A DNA stretch of 64,000 nt from Symbiodinium natans (Eukaryota; Sar; Dinophyceae; Suessiales; Symbiodiniaceae), in the NCBI GenBank assembly GCA_905221605.1, contig CAJNDS010002757.1, forward strand, positions 368,001 to 432,000, written 5' to 3'. The notes under the pieces are model-generated. The model searched no databases, was not told where the DNA came from, and saw only the letters and a program-made list of their open reading frames with translations. A program made the position numbers and the translations under genes. Position 1 is the stretch's first letter, and the number at the start of each line of letters is the position of its first letter. Positions 1 to 20,695 of this stretch are shown here, piece after piece.

Positions 1-168
1 GGGATTTTGGGGGGGTGCTAGGCACTCAATCCTTTTTGCAGTAGGCTTCTGAAGATTCTCCGAGGGGGCAAGCCCAAAAACCGATAAGCCCAAACCTCCA
101 ACCCTAGTAAGGCCCCATAAACGAGATAGACCCTCAACCCCCAAAACAAAAAAAAAACCGAAATATTG

Positions 169-262
169 CGATGTTCCCCCTTATACGAACAGTTCAGAAC
201 TCTACTAGGGGGTACTACAATCCCTATTATTTAGGACTGTTAGTATAAGGGGGTAACATCCC
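169..262. mobile_element. Palindromic MITE-like element, 94 bp
   Basis: GATGTTCCCCCTTATAC at 169-185 is mirrored by GTATAAGGGGGTAACATC at 245-262, with further pairing inward (GAACAGT / ACTGTTAGTA). The whole forms a long hairpin with no open frame. A related TTATAAGGGGGAATCC string occurs near 9991. Confidence 0.5.
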
Positions 263-363
263 AACCTAGATATCGAGTGGGCTCTTCAGCCTTTTTGAGA
301 GCTCAGGGCCCAGGCTGTGGGCCTCCGCTCGGGGATGGAGCCTGGCGATGAAGGCTTACAAGG

Positions 364-845
364 TTTAGGGTTTAGGGTTTAGGGTTTAGGGTTTAGGGTT
401 TAGGGTTTAGGGTTTAGGGTTTAGGGTTTAGGGTTTCGGGTTTAGGGGTTGCATGGATTGGGATTTAAGGTCGGATTTAGTTCTTAGGGATTGGGACTAG
501 GGTCTCGGTTTTAGAGCTTAGGGTTTAGGGTTTGGGGTTCGGGTGTAGGGTTCTTAGTAGGGGGATTTTTGGGTCTCGGATTGAGGGTTTGGGGAATTGT
601 GTGGTTTTGCAGGAATTGGGGCAAGTCGAAACCTAGCGAGCCTTTATGGGGACTGATCGGGTACTACCTTTAACGAACTGCGGTAGCCCCTCAACCCTCA
701 GCCCTGGCTAGCGCTTCAAGCACCTCTGGTTACACAGCGATTGATTGTCATAGAACATGAAAAATCCTCCCTAAACCCTAAACCCTAAACCCTAAACCCT
801 AAACCCTAAACCCTAAACCCTAAACCCTAAACCCTAAACCCTAAG
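364..845. repeat. Two opposed telomere-like arrays near the left end
   Basis: TTTAGGG at 364-440 and CCCTAAA at 772-845, pointing toward each other across about 330 bp of degenerate TTAGGG-like DNA. Confidence 0.93.
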
Positions 846-2086
846 TCAACCTCAGGCCCAAAGGGGTTGGAGTCTCTCGGTGAAGCAGCTGGGGTCTAGA
901 TGCCGAGTCTGGGGTCAAGATGGCGATCTTGGGCCGAATGCGGTAGGGGCCTCTATTTGGAGCGGGTGTCCTGGGGAACCAAAAAGGATCAGCAAGGGAA
1001 AGCATCAACACACTTTCAACTTTCAGGTAGCATTCAGCAACATGGGGCTGCGCGTGAGAATGTCAGCAACCTAGCTATCCAGGTGCGGAGGTTTAAGGTT
1101 TTGTTGCACTCCAGCTTGGTGCGGGACTCAGCGGATAGCCAGAACCCGCCGCGCGACCGGGAGCAGGAACAAAGCTCTCCTCAGCTAAACAGGGTTCAAG
1201 CGCTCAGCGCACGCAAAAACCCGGTTGGCATGCTTTCCGCAGCAGGACTCCGCACCACCGCCTCCAAAACCTTATGGGAACTCGTGTTTTTGGACCTGGA
1301 TGCTTCTGAGGCTACCGGGGACTTCAGAGGGCTGGGGCCTTTGGTACCCCGGATTTGCGTAGAAGGGCGAGGGTTTGTAGGGTTTGTAGGGCATTGGGCT
1401 CAAGAGCTTTAGGACGGATGAGCGCTTGGCTTCCCAGTGCCTGACTCGACTCCCCGAGCACTTTTGTGTGCAGCAAAAATCTGTGCACCACAAAGCCCCT
1501 TGTTCTTTCAAGCTGTTCATGTGCACCCTCGACCCTTCTACACACGCCTGCTTCAACCCTAAACCCTGAACCTGCCTCAACCCTAAACCCTGAACCTGCA
1601 ACCCAAACCTCACGCCATCCAAACTTGGCCAGCAGAAGGTCCATCGAGCTGTATCCGGATTGCGCCACAGCCGCAGCCGGGTGTGGGACAAACCTGTTGA
1701 GCGTCATGCCAGCCGACTGAAAGGGCCTAGTTTCATGAGTTTGGCGAACTCGGTTGTTTGGAAGCATGAGAGCAGGAGCTGTAAGGGCATCCGCGCAAGC
1801 GTAGGTCATCAAGACAATGGCACCGGGAGCATACCCTTCAGTGTATCAAACCGCCGAACCCCAGAAATTAGCGGTCCCATGGATCGATGCAGGGGCATAT
1901 GGCTGGGTCAGAAGCTATGGTTTCGCAACCTATCCAGCCATAACTCCGATTTCATGTGAGGATAACCCTCAATGGAATGTATACCTCTCAAGCACAGGCA
2001 CATGCCACCCACGAAAAGTCTCAGTTGTCCAGTACCTAGGGGTTTTAAAGGTTAACCTTTGGGAATATAAGGGGAATATATTAACC

Positions 2087-2356
2087 CTTAACCCTAAACC
2101 CTAAACCCTAAACCCTAAACCCTAAACCGTCTAAGAAGTCCCCGTGCCATTTGCCCAGGTCCATCAAGTCACCAGGGGGGGGGGCCGATTCTCCTGCAAA
2201 CCGAGCCACTCCGAGCTTTGCATGCCTTGGCTTCAGGGTTTAGGGTTTAGGGTTTAGGGTTTAGGGTTTAGGTTTTAGGTTTGAGGGTTTAGGGTTTAGG
2301 GTTTAGGGTTTAGGGTTTAGGGTTTAGGGTTTAGGGTTCAGGGTTCAGGGTTTAGG
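2087..2356. repeat. CCCTAAA 2087-2130 and TTTAGGG 2234-2356
   Basis: A short and a longer array in opposite orientation, separated by about 100 bp containing a nine-G tract. No gene was found on either side. Confidence 0.93.
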
Positions 2357-3509
2357 GTTCCTCCCGTAGCCACACGCCCCCATGCCACCGAGGGGCCGGA
2401 GTAAGTACTAGCAGTTGGTGGAAGGGCTCCACCTCAACGCTCCAAAGGAGCAAGCAGGCTACACATTACCTGTCCCAGCTTCAGGTTCGCCATAAGGCGC
2501 CCAAGGCAGAGTTCCTTTCCACATAATATAGGGGCCTGAAAAATTCGACTGGGGTTTGGGGCGTTAGTAGAGTATATTAATACAGGGACCCTAAGGGCAT
2601 ACTATTAGTAAATACTCCGACCCCTATATTACTTCCGGACATGCGGCGTGCCGTCGAGGGGCCGGAGCAGGTACTAGCGGTTGGGGGAAGGAGCCCGCCA
2701 ATACCTCGGAACTGCAACTCAAAGGGGCAAACGAGAGCCGCATTTCGGGAAGCCAGCGAGGAAATCTTTCAGCAATGGTGGCCACACTAGCTTTTTTTTG
2801 CCATGCATTTGGCACGTTCTGCACATTCCCGGCTCGGTTTGTTCATTCAAACGTGGCCATTCGGCCAGCCTGTCTATGCAGTGCTCGCCTCGTGCCACCT
2901 GCGTCTTGGCCGGGCAAAACAGCCCCACATCCCCAACTTGCCGTATCTTACCTTACGGTCCAGGGGCCAAGGAAGAAGAGGGTCCTGCGTCCGGGGCTTG
3001 CTGTTGACGAACGTCCCCCCTCCCTCCTTCACGGTCCTAGTGTCCCGGAGTCTCGTTGGTCTCCGAAACGAATCCTGAGTCTGTCAACTTCGGCGGCACT
3101 GTTGCACTGTCGATGAAATCGAACCCGAACATGAACCAGCTTTTCGCAACTCGTCAAAGTTGGAGACAGAAGTAGACCCACACCCCAACACCACGACTGC
3201 ACGCCCACCGAAATCTATGTATTCTCCGCCAATAGACGGGAAGCGGGGGCCCGCTTCTTCTCCCAGCCACTGGTCAGGTCTTACGGTGTCTTCGGGTCTT
3301 AGAATTTCGGGTTTCTTCTGTTACCCTAAACCCTAAACCCTAAACCCTAAACCCTAAACCCTGAACACTGAACCCTAAACCAGAGAGTTGGGGGTCTTGG
3401 CTAGGGCTAAGGTTCCAGTGCCCCAACCAGGGCGGGCTCTAAGGGGCTCCCATGCATCCTCAGGGAAGGCCCCGAAGCGCGGATGGCGAAGGGTTTGGGG
3501 CTTAGGGGA

Positions 3510-3750
3510 TTTTAGGGTTTGGGGTTTAGGGTTTAGGGTTAGGGTTTAGGGTTTAGGGTTTAGGGTTTAGGGTTTAGGGTTTAGGGTTTAGGGTTTAGGG
3601 TTTAGGGTTTATGGTTTAGGTTTAGGGTTTAGGGTTTAGGGTTTAGGGTTTAGGGTTTAGGGTTTAGGGTTTAGGGTTTAGGGTTTAGGGTTTAGGGTTT
3701 AGGGTTTAGGGTTTAGGGTTTAGGGTTTAGGGTTTAGGGTTTAACTTGTT
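3510..3750. repeat. Telomere-like TTTAGGG array, about 240 bp
   Basis: Nearly perfect plus-strand TTTAGGG with two small defects near 3540 and 3610. It stands in gene-free DNA; the opposite orientation (CCCTAAA) appears at 3322-3380. Confidence 0.95.
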
Positions 3751-6119
3751 TAAAGGCGTATAGGGTTTATAAGTTTACTTGCTGGCTCTCCGTAGCTCCC
3801 TGAAGTTGGAATCAAGATTTAGGGCTTAAGATTTTGTTTTCTTGGGGGGGGGCCACACCTCGGCTGCCTCCTGGGCCTCTTCTGTGCCTAGGGGTATGGC
3901 AGTCTTCCAAAAAGTTGGCGGAACCTAGCGCAAACTCGGGTATTGCCGCGTGAATTGGTGTAGCTTCCAGAGCTCACTGGCCGGCAAGCTCATCCGACAA
4001 TATGTCAGTGCGGTAACTTCTGCTAGCTGGCGCGAAAGCTGCACGCTGAAGGGTGATACATCTACTGGACGAAACTTCGGGCTCAAACCGTCGTAGGGCC
4101 CGCTGAGCCGCTGACTGCAAAGTTCACTCATAGCTCACAAGCCGTGGACCGCAGCTTTTTCAACCCTAAACCCTACGTTTAACCACGGAACCCTAAACTC
4201 TCAACCCTAGACACCCTAGTGCGAACCCACCCTAAGCCCTGAAGCTTTCGGTACCCAAGCCTCGGCTTATTCGAGGCCAAGCACGTACCCGAAAATACTA
4301 GAGTCCGCCCTTCTAGAAGACCCCCCCCAAAACCATTTGGGCCTAAAAAGCCCATGTCTTCCGAGGACCGTCGGATGTGTTGTTGTTGCCATCTTGAAGG
4401 GAAAGGACGCTTGCCTAGCTGCTGAAAGTTTTGGGAAGGCTGATCAAGACAATGGCTCTAGTTCGCCGGCTCTGTTTCCTTATCCATCTCTCCCTCTCTC
4501 TCTATCTATCTCTCTCTCTCTCTCTGAAGCTCTATGTGCGCTGTTTGGTCGGTCGTACTTGCCTCCAACTCTATCTTTATCCAATGCGGCTACGAAATGT
4601 TGAGCCCTACACCCGCAGCCTACCCTACACCCGCAGCCTACGAATCAGTCAGGGTAGCATCTCCTTCCTGCACACAGGACACCTCGGCTTCCCAAAGAGA
4701 GAGGCCCCGGGAAGGATCAGGCTATCATGGGGGCTCCAGGCTGAGGATTCCGATTCAAGCCCTTACCAATGATATGGCCTCTATCAATGTTCCCACCCAA
4801 GCTTTAACGAACATGCTCCAGCCAAATATATCGGGGTTTAGCTGACCCTCTGTTGCCACTGCCGCAGGGGGGGTACATCCACCCCGCCAAAGCCCGAAAC
4901 CCTGAACCGCGAAAACCCCCTGAGGCCACTGGCTGCGCAGGCCTCAAGGGGACGACTGCCACACCTCGTGCCATGTGTTCGGCGAAACACAACTTGATCT
5001 CAAATTGCAGGTCTGTTCGGACACATGGCATGAAACACAAGAACTGAGAAAACTTTCATAAGCTCTACCATCCTTCGGAATCACATGAATAGCACTCAAT
5101 GCTCTGAATGTCGTCATGAACTGAACCAATCAGCACTCAACCCCGACACAGCTCGAAGTCGGCCAGCTGCCAATTCAGGTTTCTAGAGCCCTGACCCTGC
5201 AGCTCGCGGTTCAATCCCCTCCTGCCTTACCTTTGTGTCTACCTATGTCCACCTTCGCCGAGGGGGAAGGAAGAGGGCTGCCCTAAACTCCTAAACCTTG
5301 TTAATAATCCAAAAACCCTATAAACCCCGTAACAACCCCATAATCCCCATAAACCCTCAAACCCTACAGTCTCTGACCCAAAACCCTATAAATCCGCATC
5401 CTCAACCCTAACCCCTACCCTAAACCCAATGAGCCCTGTCCTACGTCCCAGAGCCATAACCCGAATTCTTAGAACAATTTCCCTAAACCGCCACAGTCAC
5501 ATCCAAGGCCCCGACATCCGGAGGATTGGGGTGCCCTGGGTTTAGGGTTTAGGGTTTAGGGTTTAGTTTAGGGTTTAGGGTTTAGGGTTCCGGGTTTCGG
5601 GGTTTCAGGAAGCCTGAGGACTTGCGGTGTAGGGCGTTTAGGAATTGGGGTTTTTTGCCACCCGCGCCGCAGAGCGCCAGGGCGCCACTCTGCGGGCACT
5701 CGCCGTGGTTACTCGTGCTATACGGGCAGAGAGTACGAAAAACTCGAATCGTCGTATCAAGTGCGGAGGCCGGCCGGCCGGTTTAGGACCAATTTGCACG
5801 GTTTCTACATGAACTTGTCGTAGCGGGCTTCATGGCAGATTATGCGGCGTGTCCATCTTCTCATCCATGAAGCCGACAGCCATCCCAGCCAAGAGGAGAC
5901 CAACAAAGGGTGACCCTGCAACGCGAAATTGACCAGAACACTGAGGACAGGAGCATAAAAGAAGTGCCAACGAACTGCGACGCAATCAGGAGTACGCACA
6001 TTTGAGATACCGACATAACACAGCAAAGGTCTGCTAGGTTGACCCGACAATCCTGGCTCGGGGCCAACACTATGACGTGGCAGGCTGCCAGCAGACCTTC
6101 TACGAGTTGTCAAAATCAT

Positions 6120-7313
6120 GTACTAGCACCAAAATCCATGCTCAGCAACAGGAGTCGTACGAACAAAGCACAAAAGACCAGGCGCCTTTGAATTTTGCGC
6201 ACAGAGCTCTGCAAGCCCGGGCACCCCGGCTCCAGAGCCGGGCTGCCAAGAAGATTCATGCTTCAGGTCAGCCGCCCCTTGAATGAAAGACTGGAGCGCT
6301 TTCCAGACCTTCTTCCATGAGCGCAAGGCGATATCGAGCCTTGGGCGCCTCCTGCGTGGCTTGCGGATCTGCCGCGTCCGGCCGCCATGTCTCCTCGTCC
6401 ACCTGCCTCGTCGGAAGGCTGATCGGGATGTGGAAGAGTTCTGGCTGTGGCTTTGCCTCAAAAAAACCTGGCAGCGTCAGAGCTTGCCGGACGTGTGTCT
6501 GGCAATAGGGTGCCAGCAGCGTCAGTGTGACCTGTAGGTCGATGGCTCCACTGACAGGGGCCTGACTGCTTCCGGCAACGCCAGCAGTGCCAGGCCATAC
6601 ACGCAGCATCCTGTAAATCGATCCGCTGCCTCCGGCAATGCCTGCAACGCCAGGCCATGGATCAGAGACATCCTGTTCCCGTACCATCTGGGGACCCATT
6701 GAAGATCCAAGGCACGGCAGTAGAACAGTGCCGCTGGCCGATCAAAATAGGTACACAAGCGAGACTAAGAAACAAAGGAAATACAAGCGAGAATACATCC
6801 GCCCAAAATCCAATTGTGACTGGCCTTGCTCCACTGGAACTCCCGTGCCACAAGCCCGTGACCTTCTTCCCAAAGCTTGCCATCTGCCTCGACAACGACG
6901 TGTGAGGGTTGCCACTTGCCTTCCTGCAATCGGGCCAGGAACTCGGCCAATGCTTTGGGCAGCAAGCCAGGAACTCGGCCATGCTTTGGGCAGCAAGCGA
7001 GGTTTCAGAGTTGAGCAAGCAAAGCCGGGGGCCGGCAGCGATCAAACAATAAAGTGCAGGCAGGTGACATTTCCATGTCGGTCTGACCCGCCCGCCGTGC
7101 AAGATCACTGATGCTGCCAGGAACTTGTTGACTTGTTGCTTTGCATTCGTTCGCTTCCTTTGCGACCTTTCGAGTCAGAGACCATGCCCGGCCCCATGCG
7201 GAGGTAGAGACCCAACGCACCTCTGGTCAAGACTCTGTGTGTGGCGCTCAAGAATGCCCAAGAGCGAGCCAGTCCAGCCAGAAACTTGAGGCTTGTGGCT
7301 TGAGCCAAAATGG
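6120..7313 (-). pseudogene. Putative retroposed locus headed by a relict spliced leader
   Basis: Starting from the relict leader at 7299-7313, the minus strand contains several overlapping open frames (7308-7105, 7108-6662, 6699-6268) but no single intact gene. The frame 6699-6268 has gene-like composition, with LQVTLTLLAPYCQTHVRQAL and FEAKPQPELFHIPISLP. A 32-bp unit is duplicated at 6935-6998, and a diverged repeat of about 60 bp lies at 6567-6677. The simplest reading is a processed cDNA copy that decayed by duplications and frame changes. The parent family is not recognised. Confidence 0.35.
7299..7313 (-). other. Relict dinoflagellate spliced-leader sequence
   Basis: The minus strand reads CCATTTTGGCTCAAG, identical to the last 15 nt of the 22-nt dinoflagellate spliced leader; the first bases are replaced. 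A 15-nt match by chance in 64 kb on two strands is expected about 0.0001 times. Relict leaders in the genome are known to mark genes copied back from trans-spliced mRNA. Confidence 0.75.
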
Positions 7314-7694
7314 GGTTGGGATGGGTTGGTTGGGGTTTAGGGTGTTGGGTTTAGGTTATAGGGTAAGCTTGTTGTGGCGTTTAAGCTAGTATCAGTCGCG
7401 CGAGTAGCAACAACAGGCTCCTGAAACCTCGGGAGTAGGTGTGCAGCGACTGCCACCACTGTGCCGGCGACAAACAAGCAACAGCGGCCACAACCACAAG
7501 TTCCGTTACAACAATACCGGATTCTACGAAGTGGGGGGGGGGGGGGTCTAAGAGTCTAAGGGCGAATTTCGACTCTCAAATCCTAAAGTACCTCAAACCA
7601 AAAAACATTTCACTTCTGGCCCGAGCATCATTGGAGGCGCCATGGCGGTGGTGCTCGACATCGTGTGCGTCTGATGATTCAGGTATGCTGTTAC

Positions 7695-15300
<7,606 letters not shown>

Positions 15301-15399
15301 CTCACGACGGAAGTGAATGCAACCCCCCCGGAGCTGACAAAGAAGAGGTGTGGACAAAAGCTCGGTGCATCTTTAATCGTTGGATCACTCCCAAATGCC

Positions 15400-18300
15400 G
15401 AATGCCCCTGATCCCGATAAACCCAACCGCACGAATTCCAAACGCCCTAGGAGCTGCTCCTTGAAACCCTGCCAACCCATGTGCCAAGGTGCATCTGCGG
15501 TCTCGGATGCGACTGCAGTGGTGGAGTCGGCTGGGATTGCCTTCGGCGGCATGGCCGTACCCTCTTCCTATGTCCTTCATCGATTCCCTTGAGCCACAAG
15601 CGACAGCAAGAGCAGCCGAGGGGAGCGTCCTTGAGGGCATGTGGATGCGCAGACGACTTTTTTCGACATGAAGGCTGGAAGGCGCCGGCTTCCCTCAATA
15701 AGCTCCATAACTCCATAACCCTCATTAACCCTCTGCAATCAGCCGAGACATTTTCGAAAACCAAAGCAGCAAGCTTTTAAAACCAAAAAACGCCCGAGAG
15801 GGAGCGATGAGAGAGGGCCCGGCGCCCGGCAGTAGGGCTCAACTCCATCGAGCCGGCCTCTATCGGGGCCCAGAGGCTTTATAGGTTCAGGGTGTAGGGT
15901 TTTTGGGTTTCGGGTTTAGGGTTTAGGCTTCCTGGTCCTTACTTAGAGCGCCCTAAATGATCCCGCGAAGATGAGGTACCCAATCCCGGAATTTCCCATT
16001 CTGAACTCGTGGCGCCATAACCCCAAGCTCTTTGGTTACTAGATCCTTGTAAGGATCTGCACGCACCCTGGCACAAAAGGGACTGTAGGGCTCGGCATTC
16101 ATTGCAGTACTTCTTGCTCCTCTTCCGACTCCTTTCAGAATGTCCGAGTGCCACGCCAACCTCCCGCCCATTTCCGCTACTTGTATGCACATGCACAGCA
16201 AACTGTGCACACTTCGAGACAAGAAAGACACTGCACTCTCACACACACACACACAACACTCGTGGCAGAAGAACACATGAAGTACCAAAACTAGAAAGCT
16301 CTTTTTGCCTTGGTTGCCCCAAAACCTAAAAACCAAGACCTAAGGGTTCACGGTTCAAGGTATCCTGCCTCCGGCGGTAATCGTTCAAGACCTGAGGGCA
16401 GCCGAGGGACTAGGGCAAGTCTATGGTTCGGGGCCGATTGAAGGGTTTCGGTGTGGCTGAATGGATCTTGAGTTTCTCTTAGTGAGGGTGCCTTGGGGTT
16501 TTGGGTAATTTGAAGATGGCATCGGAAGGCTGCGCCCTTAGATTTGCGACTTTGGGCATTGGTGTGGCGGGGGCCTGGTCTCGAGCGCATGTCAGACGGC
16601 TACGAAGCTGTGAATCCCCAGGTTTTTAGCGATGACCGCGGCACCTAGGAAACCGCTGAACAGCTGAGGCAAGGTCCAAAGCTCTGCCCGGACCTCAGAT
16701 GCTTTTTACGCCGGTCGCTCGACACTTGGTCAAGCCCCAACTACCTCAGAACTTCTTGCCTGCGGCAAGTGCTCTTCACACTTCATCTTCAAACCATGGC
16801 CTCTCCATCTGAAACTTTTGAAACAAACCCACATTGGCTCCCTTGAGAGCCCTACCACGAGCTGGGTGGAGCTGCTTCCACGGTGCTTGGAGCCCTCGAG
16901 TCCTGAATGCAGCGACCAAACAGGCGCTCGCAATAGGCTGCACCGCCATACTTTTTACTCAACAAAAAGGGAACGGGTTACCCCACCCACCTCCGAAAGC
17001 AGCAGAAGACCAGAATACCTATGGAGGTATATGAAGGTTTGGGATCAAATGGCGACGCTTCGAATTCGAAGGCGCGTGCATCTCACGCGGGTGTACCCCG
17101 CAAAACCTCGAACAATCCTGAGCCCTGGACCCCAAAATCCTCAGAATCTTCTCAAAACCGAACTCCCTCGAGCGTCCACCCCCACGAAAACACAAAAAGT
17201 CCATGGCTGGGCTCCTTGGCATCACCTGTGCCCCGAGGTGAAGATGGCCGCTTTTGCTCTTTTTGGTTTCCGGGTTTCAAACTGTCAGTGTTTTTCGAGT
17301 TTGGGCAGTGCAGGGTTTTGGGGCTTCCTTTCTTGTACTGGGTTAACATATAGGCCTTTGGTGTACGGGATTTAGGGTTTCAGACTTATGGAAACTTACC
17401 TTGCGTTCCTCTACAAGAAACTAGGAAAGAACGGGCAAGCCCCAGCAGCGGCGAAGTCCAGAACACATTCCAGAAGGTGAACAAACAGAAACTTATGCGT
17501 GTACCTGAAACCCAAAGAATCAGGACTCAATGCGTGGCCAGAACAACGTCCAACCGTTGATCAAGGACGGCTTTGTTTGTGGGCTTCTAGGTCGTGAGGG
17601 TCGTCAGGGCTTGGCAGCTTTCGAAGCTGGGATTTCCTTGGCGCATGTTATGTGTAGAGGGGATTGGTTCAAAAAGTCAAGAAGAAAAATCACAAGCCTG
17701 GCAAGGTCGCTGTCGGTGGCATACCTGCCAGCAGATGTTGGCAGGAAGCTTTTGGCCGGGGCCACGCAATTTTGAGATGTAGTGGATGCCTGCTGCGGAA
17801 GTTCCTCCACCTCAAGCCCTAAACCAAACCTTTTGCCCCAAACCCGGTTTGCCACGATTGTACCAGGTCCGCCACATGGTCTGCAACTTCCTCTGATGCT
17901 AACACGGTGAACGAGACTTTGAACCCTCATCCTCTTGCCGTTGCCGGAGGCTCACAACCGGCTGATGTCTTCGGGCGTCTTTGGTGGAACTGTAGACACT
18001 GTAGATGGGTGCTCGTGACAAAAACCCCAAAAACATCCGGCAATATTGAGAACCACCTCGCCCCCCACCCCCCCCCCTTGCCTTGGCCGGTTTCAGAGCT
18101 ACCCTAAACCCTGAACCCTAAACCCTAAACCCTCTGGAATTGACTCATAAGGAGCGCAGGCAAGCCCAGCCTGATGCGCTGCCAAAAACATTTGACCTGC
18201 GTCTTAGGGTTCGGGCTTAGGGCTTCGGGTAGAGGGGGGGATGGTCTGCACACTTAGGCGCAGGGAACTCGGCTGTGAGATGTAAAGCCATGGCTGCACC

Positions 18301-19502
18301 ACTGTTCCTTGAAAGACGAGGCTCGTCACACTAGGGTGCGTGCTGCCGGAAGGACATGTTCTGGGTGTACTCGTAGTCTGACCTGTGCACGATGAGCCAG
18401 CATCACTAAGATAGACGGATCAGCATGGAGGGCGCGCTCTCTTGAACGCCGGCCCTGCACAAAAGTGGGCCATCAAGCCCTGCACCCCTAGACTTTGTGC
18501 ATCCACATCCCTACCTTCGTTAGGGGTTCTTGACGAGGGGGAGGGAGTCGAGGCTCTTTCAAGAGGCGCAATAAAGCAATGCGGCAGACACGCAGTTCGT
18601 GTCCGGAACGTGCCAGATGAGCCGCTCCACGGCTCTTAGGCCAAAAGAGCCAGGTCACATCCCGGATTTCGGCCTTCAACCCGGAGAGCCCAACACCCCT
18701 CAAGGAATAGACTCCAAGTTGAGGCTCCATGTCCTGATTAGCTACGGTGTAAGGGGGCTCCCTGGCATCCAGGAGGCAGGGGGTTCAGAAATTCAGAAAG
18801 CCGTCGAAGCAGAGGGTGGAAAATCTGCGCGAGCGCTCCGCGCATGCGTCCTGGGGTCGCCCTCTTTGCTTGTCTGCTCAGTGAAGCGCAGCCGCGTATT
18901 CAGCCCGCGCCGCACATGAATGACCTTGGGCGAGCAGACAGCTTTGCACCACCTCCCCTTTCAGTCATCAACCTGGCCTGCTGCACTTTGGCTCACATCC
19001 ATTCACCTACCGTCGCCCCTGCTCAGTCCTAGTCGGAACTCACAGATAGCACACTTGGTGTGGCACCAAGCAGGTTTATGCTCCAGGCGCGGAGGAGCCC
19101 CAGGCGGAGTCACCGGCCTGCATCGTCACTGCGACAGGCTAAGGCCGTGACGCGCGTCCTCTTTTGGTCGGGTTGCACATGACCGTCGACAAAGAAACCC
19201 GCACATCGCCTACGGCTTAGAGAGGGTTTGGGGCAAACCCCCATTCCCCTAAACCCTGCAACCACCCCTCCGGAAAAACCACATAAACGATTAACCCTGA
19301 AGCCCTAAAACCACAAGCCCTAAACCAGTTTGCTGGCAACTTCTAAGCAAGCGCCTGCTGCCGCTGGGCTCCGCGGGCAGCCACGGTCACTGGGCTTGTG
19401 GCTTGCAGCTTGTCTGCCTGCGATTTAAGGTTGCGACTTTCACTTTCAGGAGTGAGGGTTTGGCGCAGCGTAGTCGTAGTTAGAGTTGTAGTCGTAAACG
19501 TA

Positions 19503-19546
<44 letters not shown>

Positions 19547-19569
19547 TCGTCGTCAGCAGAAGTAGAAGA

Positions 19570-19601
<32 letters not shown>

Positions 19602-20690
19602 CAGCAGCAGTAGTAGCTATAGCAGTAGTACAAACCCTACCCCCACATCCCCTCACCCACCCACCCACCCACCCACCCACCCCACCCCCCCCCCCAAAAG
19701 AAAAAAACAGAAAACATAGGAGAGTCTCCATGGACACGCCTCCTCAACAGCGCCGACAAACTCGCTTTGCTGCACGGACACCTTGGGCTCGCCAGGGTTC
19801 AGGGAACCCTAAACCCTAAACCCTCAACCCTAAACCCTCAACCTTTAAACCTAAGTCCTACACCCTTTCTAACTACTTGGGGCCACGTTTTGTTTCAGAG
19901 CTCGGGGCGGCTTAGGGTTGGATGGCTTCCAGGTGGTTACCCAAGGTTCTTCTTTTTTGGCGGGGGTGGGGGGCTGGGGTGGCGGTGTTAGGCGGGAGCT
20001 TCGCATAACCCTCAACCCTAAACCCAGAATCCGAATGACACCAAGTTGCAGGAGCCACTTGCCAGAACAGGCCGACGGCTGCATCCCAGTCCTGGTGCAG
20101 CGACAGCTGAGCTGGGAGAACCCGACAGGGCCTTCAGATGTTTTAAGGCACTTCAGAATAAAATATTAACATCGGAGCCAGTAATAACCATAACTTCATT
20201 ATTCATTCGGCATGCAACACCGCAGCTTTGTACTCAGAAACCCACTCCGTCGCCGGCACAGGGGTGCACCTGAACGTGCAAAGCCCCTTGCCCCTGCCAA
20301 CGCTGGGCCTTTGCCAACGTCTGCGAGCTCTTGGCCCGGGCGTAGGGTTAAGATTCACTTTGCCGCCTCTCCTGCCGGACCTTGTTGGGTCGGCACCGCG
20401 GAACGCCTCCGCAGGCTTTCGTGTTTGGGTGGCTGGTCGTTTCTCGACCACACACCTCAGAATATGGCCAAGAAGTTTGCATGGGGCAAAGCCTCCTTGG
20501 CTGCGATCGGCGGAGCCCACTTGCCATCGTCGCCTTGTTGGCACACAACGGCTTCAAAGATGTAAGCAAGAGAGTAGGACCGTGTAGAACCTGGACCCTG
20601 ATCAAAACAAACGTGCTTCCTTCTGAGAGCCAGATAAAAGGACTGTCGATTTCCGCGCACTGGCTCGATGTAACCTACGAGTCGATGCAC
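15400..20690. other. No gene recognised
   Basis: An intergenic stretch or long introns between the SH3-like/RING gene and the deaminase. A segment at 19110-19040 on the minus strand reads KPAWCHTKCAI before a strong GTGAGT donor and could be an exon, but it is too short to assign. Short CCCTAAA arrays lie at 18103-18133 and 19803-19845. Confidence 0.45.
19495..19700. repeat. Cluster of simple repeats
   Basis: (GTCGTG)n at 19500-19547, (AGT)n at 19563-19615, (ACCC)n at 19648-19685 and a C run. Long frames across it are repeat artefacts. Confidence 0.92.
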
Positions 20691-20695
20691 AGTGA

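Larger units (their letters stand above)
1..6100. other. Gene-free left region rich in telomere-like repeats
   Basis: No frame has family motifs or consistent exon character. The 170-codon frame at 900-1412 has no recognisable domain. Contents are telomere-like arrays (364-440, 772-845, 2087-2130, 2234-2356, 3322-3380, 3510-3750, 5538-5590), the palindrome at 169-262 and a diverged repeat pair near 2373-2450 and 2641-2740 sharing GAGGGGCCGGAG and GTACTAGC.GTTG. Confidence 0.6.

Noticed and set aside
364-845. Chromosome end at the left edge
   Set aside because: Arrays here are short, occur in both orientations and are followed by more DNA; the same arrays are found throughout the window, so they are interstitial.
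900-1412. 170-codon plus-strand frame
   Set aside because: No domain, opposite strand to all genes, overlapping frames of similar length; cannot be told from chance.
5170-5230. tRNA-like B box GGTTCAATCC at 5209
   Set aside because: The T-arm pairs poorly and no acceptor or anticodon stem can be formed.
19025-19110. RING-like CHTKCAICEF segment
   Set aside because: Only about 11 residues before a strong GTGAGT donor; the second CxxC half would be intronic, so no domain can be claimed.
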